A stretch of 64,000 nt of DNA. Source: Thuidium tamariscinum. Lineage: Eukaryota > Streptophyta > Bryopsida > Hypnales > Thuidiaceae. The translations under genes were made by a program, and so were the position numbers. Location of the stretch: contig OX344754.2 in the NCBI GenBank assembly GCA_947034885.2, positions 5,835,001 through 5,899,000 of the forward strand. Reading direction: 5' to 3'. Positions 22,801 through 33,167 of the stretch are shown here, in pieces. The notes under the pieces are model-generated. The model was not told the origin of the DNA. It ran no database searches and was given only the letters and a program-made list of their open reading frames with translations. The stretch's first letter is position 1, and each line of letters starts with the position of its first letter.

Positions 22801-23124
22801 AACATGGCGGTGGAGGGCTCTACACAAAGAGTTGGACAATCAAGTACTGGAGGTCGGCCTCCTTTATCTATTATTGATGGCACTACAAATGCAACGAGGC
22901 CTACAAAACGGTTAGTACGAGTTGAAAAGGTAGGAGGTATAAATGTTCAGGTGCGAAATTTGCACTCAGAGGTAGAACGTGAAATACAAGCTGAGCCAAT
23001 ATTGAGAGAGGATGACGAGAACAAAAGCTCAGATGGCAATAGAGGCAGTGGCGAGTCAAATGGAGAATCAGACCCTAATGTCGATGAAGTTGAGGGTGAT
23101 TCGGATTTTTCACCAAGTGATTAA
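19885..23124 (+). pseudogene. hAT-superfamily transposase (DUF659 type), two in-frame stops
   Basis: A single frame of 1080 codons runs from ATG 19885 to TAA 23122-23124, broken only by TAA at 20302-20304 and TAG at 22420-22422. N-terminal BED-type zinc finger: Cys39, Cys42, His56, Cys68. DUF659 core: CTDGWS with Asp254 and CTDNAP with Asp315, then a GCAAHILDLLL segment. C-terminal hAT dimerisation region: STSLCERNWS with Glu636, then HSKVRNRLT. The DDE-type catalytic set of hAT transposases is therefore complete. The last 350 or so residues are acidic, Pro/Ser-rich and low in complexity, longer than in most relatives. Both stops could derive from CAA and CAG by C-to-T change. The first stop separates the DNA-binding finger from the catalytic part. 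No terminal inverted repeats or 8-bp target duplication were found. GC island 4 lies upstream and island 5 about 1.5 kb downstream. Confidence 0.88.
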
Positions 23125-23677
23125 ATGTGCAACTAGCAGTCTTGAGAAAAAAAAGTATTATAAAGATCTTCGACAAATGTTTTGTATTGAAGATTAGAAG
23201 TAGAAGTTTATAGGCTAGTACCTTATGTGTGAGCATTTTGTAGTGCTTCATTAGATAATTATACATGTTATAGTGAGACTCACATAAATCCATATTATTA
23301 TTTGTGTTCGAAAGTAATTAGTTGATGGTAGTAGGCAATTTCAAAATAGCAACGCAGACAAATCTTTTTTTGTAGACTCTTCGAAGTATAATGATAATAC
23401 ATAAGTTATGAGTTTATTATCACTATTTTGATTTTGAGTACTACTGATTTGTATTTCATTAATGTAAAGTCCTTAGACATCCGTTTTTGAATTGGAGAAG
23501 AAGAAATGAGCTACAAAATTCTCATCCTTCATTATTTATAATTATGTAGTAGGGAACTCATTATGATTTTGTAGCACTTCCAATGGTTTCGAACGGGGTT
23601 TAGAAGTACATAAGTGTAAATCCTTGAGAATCATTTGGGATCTTTCAAATCAAGAGTGGATTAATAGATAGGGCCAA
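23125..23677. other. 3' flank of the hAT gene
   Basis: AT-rich, with no gene. I could not identify the right end of the hAT element here. Confidence 0.4.
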
Positions 23678-23681
23678 TTAA

Positions 23682-24588
23682 TCTCTACACACTCAAACGC
23701 CATTTTTTAGCAACATGGCAATTTTGGGCAATTCACTATGAATGGAGATTTTATTATATTTTTTTGAAATTTTCAAACAATATGTGTCCAATGAGTAGCT
23801 TTGAGGCCCAACAATGTTCATAGCTTTTGACAACATATTTTAAAAGTTATGGCATAATATGTCACTTCCTTAATTCATTTAATTGGTGGGTAGTACGGGT
23901 AGAAACAAAAAATTCTTTAAAAATAATTTTTATAAGAAGTAAAACATTGATATTGGTTTATTAGATTTCTACCTAAGTGCAAAGCTTTGAATCATTTGAT
24001 TTTGATCAATGAGTCAAAAGTTATGTCAAGTTTTAGTTAGGAGTATTTTGTGACTAGTTATAGAATCTCTACACTACAAAAGAAGCAGTTCCTGATCCTT
24101 TATTAAATTTAATTTTTTACATTTGGAATAATAAAGAAATAGTAGGTGTAGATTGTTTATTATAATATTTTAACCATTGGGATTGGCATTTTCCAATTCT
24201 ATGAATCAATTGTTCACAATTTGGTATTTTAGCTCTTTTCTACTTCTTTCTAGTTATTATAATTTTTTATATGTTGTACAATTCCAAATGATTTGAAATT
24301 TTTTGAGCACGTAGCCAACTTGCCTTTAAGGATGAATTCAAGAGTATCAAGCAATTTGAACTTTTTTTTCATACAAGTGTAACCTTGTGAAGTGTAGCAG
24401 CCAGTATTTTAGCATTGTTTAAAAAAAAAATTTGTAACTTGAAACAAAAATATGTTGCAATCTGTATGGTGGAAAATTCTGAAAGTTTTTCTAAACCTTT
24501 TCAAACAAGATTACTATAAGATCCTATGGTTGCATGTATTAAAAAAATGTTTTTTCCCCTAAGTCTTGGTGCATGAAGTAGAAATCTC
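23682..24588 (-). mobile_element. TTAA-type element P4 (P1 relative), truncated at island 5
   Basis: Matches P1 along its length in reverse orientation: 'gggcaattcactatgaatgg', 'tgtccaatgagtagctttgaggcccaac', 'aaaagttatggcataatatgtc', 'gaatgattt'-like and 'gtagccaacttgcc' blocks. It ends with the 'ggatcctatggttgc'-like terminal part. The left flank is TTAA (23678-23681) with a decayed terminus. The right end is lost within about 20 bp of GC island 5. Confidence 0.65.
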
Positions 24589-24602
24589 ATTGCCACCCTA
24601 AA

Positions 24603-24789
24603 CCCGCAGTCGCCCCTCACCCGAGTTCGCAGTCCTCTAGGACCCACGGTCGCTGGAACCCGCGGTCGCCCACTGGAACCCGCACCCGAGGTCGCCTACG
24701 GGAACCCGCACCCGAGGTCGCCCTAAAGCCGCAGGCGCCCTGCATTTGGTACCCGCGGTCGCCCTATCTTCACCCGCAGGCGCCTTACC
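24603..24789 (+). repeat. GC-rich island 5: about 9 copies of the 13-mer
   Basis: Shorter island: ACCCGCAGTCGCC, ACCCACGGTCGCT, ACCCGCGGTCGCC (twice), ACCCGAGGTCGCC (twice) and GCAGGCGCC variants. No ORF follows it directly. It cuts off element P4 on its left. It is in direct, not inverted, orientation relative to island 4. Confidence 0.8.
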
Positions 24790-25192
24790 GGCTTTCCACG
24801 TCATTGTCCAAAGCCTGCCACGTATGCCAAATCCATTTATCATAGGGTAAAATTTTTTTACCTTACTCGACAGGTTGCGACAGGGTAGCGACATGTTGTC
24901 ACCTGCGACATGTGACGTCAGACGTCCTACACGACACCAAAACCCAAAAATATGTCCGACAAGAAAACCCTGATCCTACTTCTACGTGTTTGGGTTTGTT
25001 TTAGCCCGCTCTACTTATGGTAGTTCCTACCCCGTCTCTACATCCTTGTACTTTTATCCTATTCTACGTATTTGTCTTGGTTTTGGTCTATTCTACGTAT
25101 TTGTGTTCTTTTGCCCTACTCTATGTATTGGTATGGTTCGACTTCTACTTTACGTATTTTAATTGAGTACCCCTATTTTACGTATTTGTCTT
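24790..25192. other. Mixed non-genic stretch
   Basis: Right of island 5 there are several ACGT-core words (CCACGTCA, CCACGTA, TGACGTCAGACGTCC) at 24798-24930. A pyrimidine-rich, TACG-rich stretch follows and grades into the 63-bp tandem repeat. Confidence 0.4.
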
Positions 25193-25400
25193 CTATACAT
25201 ACTGGTATTTGGCTTAGTCTAATCTACATCCTCTTCTACTCTATGTATCCTTCCACTATACGTACGTGTATTTGGCTTAGTCTAATCTACGTCTTCTTTT
25301 ACTCTATGTATTCCTCTACTATACGTACTTGTATTTGGCTTAGTCTAATCTACGTCTTCTTCTACTCTATGTGTTCTTCTACTATACGTATTCTTTTACT
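25193..25400. repeat. Tandem repeat, 63-bp unit, about 3.3 copies
   Basis: The word 'tatttggcttagtctaatct' recurs at 25206, 25269 and 25332, exactly 63 bp apart, with 'ctctatgtat' and 'ctatacgta' words between. The open frame through it is a by-product of a unit length divisible by three. Confidence 0.85.
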
Positions 25401-25701
25401 CCTACGTTTGGGTATTCATTATTTTCCCTCTCTTTGTGGTTGTCTTCCTATTTGCGATTGCTAATCACCGGACCTTAATCCTACTTGGGATGTAGACTTT
25501 TCCACTAACTAACTCCCTACTACGTCAATTACTTCAAATCAAAAGAAGGGTTAGAGGCCCACCTCCGTTCCGTGGATCCGGTCCTCTTCACTTCACGCCA
25601 CGTCCATCATCGCCATGTCTTGGCCCCGGCTCTTTTAATTATTCCCTTCCGGGTGCTTCTTACAATTAGGTCCTTTTTTGCAATGACTTCCTAGCTCAAG
25701 T

Positions 25702-25829
25702 AATTCCTATACTACCCCTAATCCCAACTAATTTCTATACTACCCCTAGTCCCAACTAATTTCTATACTACCCCTAGTCCCAACTAGTTTCTATACTACC
25801 CCTAGTCCCAACTAGTTTCTAATTATTTT
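25702..25829. repeat. Tandem repeat, 28-bp unit, about 4.5 copies
   Basis: Unit 'aatttctatactacccctag' plus 'tcccaact', repeated head to tail with one- or two-base variation. Confidence 0.9.
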
Positions 25830-25834
25830 GTGCA

Positions 25835-25975
25835 AGAACCCTTGGCTCCCCGAACCCCTAGCTCCCCGAACCCTGGCCCCTCCCCGGCTGCGGTACCCGG
25901 CTGCGGCCTGGCTGCGGGACCCGGCTGGCTGGGCTGCGGGCTCTGGCTGGCTGGCTGGGGCTGGTCCAGCACTTG
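25835..25975. repeat. GC-rich low-complexity block, GGCTG/GGCTGCGG words
   Basis: Begins with repeated 'ggctccccgaaccc' and continues as overlapping 'ggctgcggcctggctgcggg' and 'ggctggctgg'. It is unlike the 13-mer islands but resembles in style the GC-rich linker inside the chromovirus at about 57440-57830. Confidence 0.6.
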
Positions 25976-26029
25976 GAGACTTGCAATTTCTGGCTTTTTG
26001 AGTGGAACTAGGAACCTCCTAACAAAAGA

Positions 26030-28224
26030 ACAATTGATGTGGCTCAAGGGTTTTAACCCTATGAATGTTGGATGCTAAACGTTGATTTAGTGCCAACCAT
26101 GTTGGACACTAAACGTTGATTTTAACTCAAGGGGAAGGTTATTTGACACCCCGCTAAGACTTAGGGGGTTCAAAGCTTCGCCGTGAGAGTGAGGCGTTTT
26201 GACACGTGGCTAAGACTTTGGTTTCTTAGGAAGGATGGGGGTTCATAGCTTCGCCGTCCCTTATGGGACTAAATTAACCCCGTGACTAAGAGAAGAGGGA
26301 GAAGAGAGTGTCTACACAACCTATCTAATACTATAGTTCAAAGCTTAGCCATCCCCTATGGGACTAAATTAACCTCGTGACTAAGAGAAGAGGGAGAAGA
26401 GAGTGTCCACACAACCTATCTAATACTATAGTTCAAAGCTTTGCCGTCCCCTATGGGATTAAATTAACCCCGTGACTAAGAGAAGAGGGAGAAGAGAGTA
26501 GTACAAAGTGCAAACATACGCTCTAAGTCACCTCCCAAGTTACCCCTCAGTTCCTCAGAAGACTCTCCCACAACAACTCTCAATAGTGCACAATACAATG
26601 AGTAATCAAGCTTAGATTGCAACAAATTTCATCACTTGGGGGGGTCTCAAGTCCCCAAGTAAAAATCACACTTACCAAAGGGTGTAAAAACCCCAAAAGA
26701 CCATCAAAGGCTCCCTTGGCATCAAAAGCCAAAGGAAATCCAACATAACCCGGGCCCAATAGTCCTCCTCCCTTAAATGGGTAGGAGTGAGAAAAGAGAG
26801 AGAATGAGAGGAGAATGCCGCCCCTTTTATACCCAAAAGGGAGCAACCCCCCCCCTTAATCTACTAAGAATAACTAGATGAGGGAATTTAGGAGGTCCGT
26901 ACATGTTTACCCCTCCCAAATCTAATTATCCACCTAAAATCTACACAATTTGAATTGTGAAATTCAAATCTTACCTAACCTTACAAGAACTTGCAAAACC
27001 GTCTAATTTACCTTCCCCAAAATCTACAAGTTCTCACATGGGAGAAGTTCCCATGTGTTCCCACCTACTTAATTTGAAATTACTTACACCAAAGCACATG
27101 AGCCACCTCCACTAACTTTTTGAGGTGGTACTTGCTCCCACATGTGCCTGGAGTTCCCCACACGTTCCCTACGCGTTCCCCACGGCTAATGGGGCCCAAA
27201 CTCCCCAAAAATGCATTGGGGGGCCTAAAACCCCCATTTCTTCTCCATGTGCTGTCCCCAAAAGGCTAACTTTTGGAGTTTAGCTCCAAATGGCAAACGG
27301 ATTGCGCCATTGACTCCGGAAGGCCATAATTAGCCTAAAGAAAACCCTTAACCCCTTAAACTATGTCCAAATTCCCAAGGAATCTTAGCGTAAGTTGGGA
27401 TCAAAGTTGGGATAAATTCCCAACTTTTGGAGTTTAGCAATTTTGGACCCCAAACCTTCACCAATTTTCTAAGTAGATGGAAGGGGTAGGAATAGACCCA
27501 AGATAGGCTCCGTTCCGATGTCGTATGGCCCCGGTACGCTGGTCAACCGCCGCCTTTGTCATTTAATTTGTCAGTTGGGGAGGAATGTCGCCGATTCGGG
27601 ATCTTCCAACTATCGTTTCGTCTTGAAACTTGGGGAAGCGCTCCGTTGGTGTGAGACCGCCTCGCCGGATTTTTAGTGGGATTTTATCGCACTTTGGGAT
27701 ATTCTCTCGAATTCCCACTCAAAGTCCACTGCGGTTGACCGTCTGGGAAAATATCCAAACGATATCGGAAAATTCCCAAACTTTAGAGGGAACCACCCAT
27801 GGGATCCCCCCACTTGGATGCAAATCTGCATCCCCACTGTATGCTCCTAGAATTAGGAAATCGCCCGGTACCTGCATTTCAAGGTTAGTATTTTATCTGT
27901 ATTCTCTTCGATGCTATGGGGAGTGGGGGATTCCTCCTAGATCCCCCTATGAGGACTTCCTAGCCTAGACAGGGCCTTTTTAGGCTTCTTACCCTAATCC
28001 TGCATGTCTCTATCAATTTGGCGTCTATTTAGCTAAGACCAGGCCCGTTTTGGATGTAAACTATCCTAAATCCCACCTAATGACCAAATGGCACATTGGT
28101 ATGTGTAGTGTCAATACAGGTTTAATGCCCTTTTGTGGGTGTTATGAGCCTAAATACGCCTTAGTTAATGTATAAATTCGAAAAAAGAACCCGTGAGTCC
28201 CCGATGACGAATCGGGGACTCACA
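26030..28224 (-). mobile_element. LTR-like fossil segment R1
   Basis: Non-coding sequence homologous, in the same orientation, to 31020-33167 and 35752-37699. Shared landmarks in order: a 'catagcttcgccgtccc' word; 'ccatcaaagg'; 'gcgccattg.ctccggaaggcc..aattagcctaa'; 'ggtacgctggtcaacc'; 'tttttagtgggattttatcgca'; 'ggttgaccg'; and a terminal GGACTCACA. Read on the minus strand it begins TGTGAG, as an LTR would. The lower boundary is unclear. It is an old fossil with no open frames. Confidence 0.5.
26229..26505. repeat. Tandem repeat, 95-bp unit, about 2.9 copies, inside R1
   Basis: 'gtgactaagagaagagggag' recurs at 26282, 26377 and 26472. Each copy is preceded by a 'cgtcccctatgggactaaatt'-type segment. 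Confidence 0.9.
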
Positions 28225-28750
28225 ATAAGGTATGTAATAATTGATGTTTCAAAGAACATCTAATTTGATGTCTTAAAAAACATGATTTAAAATTTTAAAA
28301 TTTTAAAAATATGTTGACAAAGCATGCCACGTCAGCATAATTTGGGTCCACGTCAACATAATTTGGAGGTCCACGTCAGCATAATTTGGGGTCCACGTCA
28401 GCTTAATTTGGGGTCCACGTCACTTTTTTTCAAGTCCACGTCACAACCTTGGTCAAAATGGTGTTGGATGAAAAATTGTCCCATGTAGCACTGCCCATCC
28501 TAAAAAGAGCTTGTGTGGCACTTTAGACCCCTCCACATGTAACCTTTGCAAAGCTTGCAAGACCTTGTTTTATTTGATGTCAAAAAGAAAACAAGCCAAA
28601 TTTTCACGCGTCAAAAGAAATTTTGGCATGTTTTTTGCTTGTCTTTTATAATGGATTTTAGGGGACATCAACGTTGATCGAAATCTTGTCAACAATGACG
28701 TATTTCCTTGTTTTTTATAATGTTCCAAAAAACACCTGTTTCTTATAGTG
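28225..28750 (+). mobile_element. CACTA-like non-autonomous element, right end recognised
   Basis: The right terminus is ACACCTGTTTCTTATAGTG (ends 28750); its reverse complement begins CACTATAAGAAAC, the CACTA (En/Spm) type end. It carries an array of CCACGTCA repeats at 28327-28445. The left terminus is not recognised and may have been lost where R1 adjoins. It interrupts the gag-like start of fossil R2. Confidence 0.55.
28327..28445 (+). repeat. Six CCACGTCA words spaced about 22 bp apart
   Basis: CCACGTCA at 28327, 28348, 28371, 28393, 28415 and 28436, mostly followed by 'gcataatttgggg'. In CACTA elements such subterminal direct repeats bind the element's own protein. The word also equals a plant bZIP (TGACGTGG) site. 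A degenerate relative is at 43420-43500. Confidence 0.8.
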
Positions 28751-28921
28751 ATGCGGCCTCGGTGGTTGTACTGGATTAGTATCCATAGTTGGTGTTGTTG
28801 GAGATGGTCCTCTTCCCTCTCCTGTTGATGTTGTAGCTTGGTCTTGTGGTGTAGTGTTTGTTGATGTTGTTTGTGATCGTAATACGCGAGTAGATTTAGC
28901 TGTAGTGGGTTTTGGTGGCAT
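28751..28921 (-). mobile_element. Gag-like start of LTR fossil R2
   Basis: The minus-strand frame opens MPPKPTTAKSTRVLRSQ, basic then Thr/Pro-rich, the usual style of a plant Ty3/gypsy gag N-terminus. It lies about 250 bp inside the LTR-like segment 29170-33167. It is a fossil fragment interrupted by the CACTA-like element. Confidence 0.4.
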
Positions 28922-29169
28922 TTAAGACATATGTGAGTCTTGGTTCACACAAATCCAATCCAATCATATAGCATCATATGAACATACACGCAAATCCTCG
29001 CCGATTCGTGTGGGCCTCGCCTCGGAGTCTTGTCGGAAGAAGTTGTGTCGCAGAAATGTTCTTACGATTGTCTTCATTTTATCACCGCTCCTATTGAAGT
29101 CGATGTTTCTTTGGATGTAGATAGTGAACTAATCTGAAAATTAGTCACTCCTGGCAGACGCACCAAAAA

Positions 29170-32100
29170 TGTGAGCGCTCCTAACTCCACCCTCGAGCTA
29201 AGAGTTTTTCACACGGGTCCTGTGTCTAATTGAGTTTTCTTTCTAATTGGGTGAAAAAGAAAGCCTTCCAAGCAATGAACTCTTTTAGTCACGTCTTTTA
29301 AGTGTCTCTAATCTAAATGCGTGGTTATAATTCTATCCTTTTTTAGTCTAAAATTCAGCCAAGCAATCCTACTCTATTCTATCTTATAGTTTTGTCTAAA
29401 TCTAATGCCAAGCATTTGGTAAAAAGAAACTTAACAATAAAATAACGAGAATGAAAATCAAATGCGAGCGGTTTACCTCCTCTGCGTAAATCTCCATGGT
29501 CCCATCGTCAAACATCATCATGTATAAATATTCCCCTACGACCTCGCCATCGAAATCATCCCAGCTCTCCATCTAATCCATAATAATTCTCACGTTGTTG
29601 ATCAATTAATTCTGTCCTGAAAAAGGAAATTAAATGTTATGTAGTGCTAGTTTAATTGCGTAATTCTGTTAATTCCTAATTCCCGGTAATTAAGAAATAC
29701 TGCAATTTAATTAGTCTACCTAGTGGGTCAATGTTCTATTCTAAGAAATCATCGAAAATCTAATAGCTACCTACTTTTGTTGTCTACTTTAATTCTAATT
29801 CGATATTCCACCGAATTCCAATTGAATTAAATTAATTTGAATGGAATTTCTCCTTCAAATCTTTTCCAAATCCAATTAGTTTTTAAAATTATTTTAATCC
29901 TAAAGAAATTGGTTGTCAATTTGTTTGTTTCTTTTGGCTTATTAGAATATTTTAATAAAAAAACTATCATGAAGTCTTTTCAAATCTAATTAATTTTAAT
30001 CCTAAAGAAATTGGTTGTCAATTTGTTTGTTTCTTTTTGGCTTATTAGAATATTTTAATCAAAAGCTATCATCAAATCTTTTCAAATCTAATTCATTTTT
30101 AAATTTGCGTTAATTTACGAAGAAATTAGTTGTCAATTTGTTGGTTTACTCTTTGGCTTATTAGGCCTAATAAAACAAAACCAATAAAATCCAAATCTTC
30201 TAAGAATCTAATTAATAACTAACTACTAAAGAATGTAGAACATTCCCAAAGAACAAGAATAAATCTCAATAGTAGGATTCTTTTTAAATGATTTTTAATT
30301 CCAAAGGTCAATTCTTACGAAATAAAGAACCTCGTGCAATAGTAATATTCCTTGGATTTGAATATTTTAATCCTAAATCCTCCACGGTTGGCCTTAATCT
30401 TCCTAATTCCTTCCCTCTTTCTTCATTTAACATCCAAGATGTTTTGCAATTTTTGTAGAAGAATGGTGGCTATGGAGTTTTGCGTTAGAAGAAGTTTGAC
30501 CAAGATTCTTTATTGTTGGAATTGTTAAATTCTTGGTGGAGAATTAAAATCGGGAGTTGTGAGTTTCCTTCACAACTCTATTTTATTTGACCAAAAATTG
30601 AATGATTACAACAACAAAATTTTAGTTAGAATGTTCTTACTTGTGAGTTTTAGAATGTCGAAATTTTGTTGTAGTGTGTGGGGGTGTTGGAGTCCCCCAC
30701 AGTCTGTCCACCGAACTCCCCCTAGGCTCTGTCCACCGAGCTCCCACCCGTACTGCCAGCGCCACGTGGTGGGGCGTGGTTGGGCTGACCCCCCACGACT
30801 GGACACGTCGGCGCCCGCCACGTGGCGAGGCGTGACTGGTCGGGGAGGGGGGTTCTGAACGCCCTGCCTTGACTGATCGGTACGCTGGTGCCTTACTAGA
30901 TCGGTATGCTAGTGCCTTAACTGGATCGGTATGCTGGTCCTTTTGTAACTAAACTTGGAACTAAATTGGGGTATTTTGGTCCTAAATAATGTGATAAACT
31001 ACATTCTATTTGATCAAATAACGGGTGGGTTAGTGTTGGTACTAGGCTAATCCTTAACTGAGTTGCTTATAAGCATAGCCCAAGAGAACTGGTATGGAAG
31101 CAAGGGGGTGATGAAAACTCCTTAGGCATCAAGGATTTTGATTGCCAGCTTTTGTAAGTAGACAATTGGGAGGTTTATAGCTCCGCCGTATGCGGATTCC
31201 ACAATAGTATTTTAAGAACTTTAATCGCAAAAGGAGGTACACATGACAGTGTTTAACCGAACTTTCACTTTAAATTCTTAGAATGTCTTAGTATTTCAAG
31301 ATTTTGCCACCAAAGGAGGTACACATGACAGTGTTTAAACTGAACTTTAATACTCAATACATGAAATTTCCACGAGGTAGTTGTATCCAAGGTTAAGGCT
31401 TAGCCTTTTCACAATAGAAAGAAGAGAAAGAATCACTTGAAGGGCCCTAATCCTTCAATGTTCAACAAATAAACTTAAACAAAACTTGGCCAAGAATTTT
31501 GGTCCAAGTAGTGCTCTGACTATGTCGGTAGCACAAGAGTGAGAAAACAAAGTGTCGGTGCGAGAAATAAGGGTACTGGCAACCTCGAGGGGGGCCCTTA
31601 TATACCCGTGGCCGGGCCCCTCTCGGTAATTGCTAGTGAAAACACTTTGTTACTTCCTACCTTAAACTACCTTAATGTAATTCCAAAATATTAGTTGTTT
31701 AATGGTGGAAATTTCTAAAAACATCCCCATTTGGTCAAAGAAATCTTGGCCAAATCAAATCCAAGATCTTAACCCAAAATATTTTGGAATTAACCCTAAT
31801 TTACGTAGATATTTTGCAAATTAACCAAAAGTTATTTCGAAAATTGTCTTTCTTTAGCCCAAAGATGGCTTTTTACGCAAGAAAGAGATCTTGACCAAAT
31901 CCAATCTTTGATTTTCCAAGAGATATTTCCAAAATCACTTCTAATTAACCGCAATTAACGATTAAAAAGTCAAACTAAGAGCTGACCCTCTCTATCTTTT
32001 AGGGAACAACTCGAAACGGAAAACCGTCTGCGCCATTGTCTTCAGAAGACCCCAATTAGCCTAAGGGACCTCTTACCCCTCACTCCTAGGCCATTTGCGT

Positions 32101-33167
32101 GCCCAAATTGGAATTACGGTAACTCCAATTAAAAGTCAAAAATCTAACTTTTAGGATTTGCGCATTTTGATGAATCTGTCAGGCCAAGGTTGTTAGGAAT
32201 GTCCGTGAGAGTAAGGAATGACTCCTTATTTGCGACAATTGGACATCATTCGCTCCTGATACGCCGGTCAACCCGCCGCCAACTTATAACTTCCAGTGAA
32301 TTTCGATGTCGATGCCGGTTTTGGTAATTGGGAATGTCGGAATGTCTTCAAACTTGACCGGGCGCTTATTTAGCACACAAAAACCTATCCTAATTTTTAG
32401 TGAGATTTTACCGCATCATATGTAATTTCTATGATTTTATGAACATTTCTATGTGCGGTTGACTTCCCATGGAGTCAACGTGGAATTTCGGAAAAATCCG
32501 AAATAAATTGGGTAACATCTAGGGCACTCCTAGATTCTTGGTGTAAGTCCCACGCAACCTTGTACCTTTCTAATTTTAGCAATTTGGAATTACTTTGCCC
32601 AATTGGACAATTTAATTCCCGATGCCCGGGAATCTTGGACAATTGTTTGATTCTTGTTCGCTCCTAGCATGCTCCTACCCTTGGAACACCTCTCTATAGT
32701 CTTCAATCTCCAATCCTCCATCTTGTGTCTCGTGAAGTTCGAATTCTCCAAATCCGTTGTAGTGGTTTTATCTTTAAATCCAATTTGTTTCAAAACTGAA
32801 CTTAAGCCTTGGTAACTCTCCCACGCTCGTAGTAGACTCTTTTGGCTTAGTCAGTATGTCGTGTGCATCCTTAAAAGGTTGACCTTGCACAGACAATTGC
32901 TAGGACTGACTAACTCTCTATTCCTTATTTCTCTCGGAATTACTAAATCTTTGCATAAACTTACTTTGGAGACTTAGAATGATTCAAATTTCTAGGATTA
33001 GGAATTTTTCACCTTCTAAGTTGGTTTTCCACCATTTTGGCATAGACTGACACCAAAACTCCCTCAACACTCTTTTTATGTCTTTTTCTTGAATATTTTG
33101 ACTAATTTTCACTATTTAATCGCGAAAAATGGACCCAGAGTCCTGAGTGCCATCTCGAGGGCTCACA
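29170..33167 (-). mobile_element. Long LTR-like fossil R2, about 4.0 kb
   Basis: On the minus strand it begins TGTGAG and ends CTCACA, a 6-bp inverted terminus typical of LTRs. It is followed by TTTTTGGTGCGTCTGCC, a plausible primer-binding site (29152-29166), and a gag-like start. About 4 kb would be a long LTR, as in some Tat/Ogre-type plant elements. It contains a roughly 105-bp tandem repeat (29870-30170), a GC-rich block (30676-30950) with three GATCGGTAYGCTGGT words, and an 84-bp duplication near 31234-31345. No matching second LTR of high identity is seen. The family assignment is inference. Confidence 0.45.

Noticed and set aside
834-23124. U-to-C RNA editing or an altered genetic code to explain the in-frame stops
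   Set aside because: Such editing is known from organelle transcripts of some land plants, whereas these genes look nuclear. All three stop codons are involved, so no code change fits. Kept only as a remote alternative.
25072-25464. 130-codon frame rich in Tyr/Ser
   Set aside because: Translation of the 63-bp tandem repeat; the unit is a multiple of three, so the frame stays open by arithmetic.
25702-25829. 28-bp repeats as a possible CRISPR array
   Set aside because: Units are contiguous without unique spacers, in a eukaryotic repeat context.
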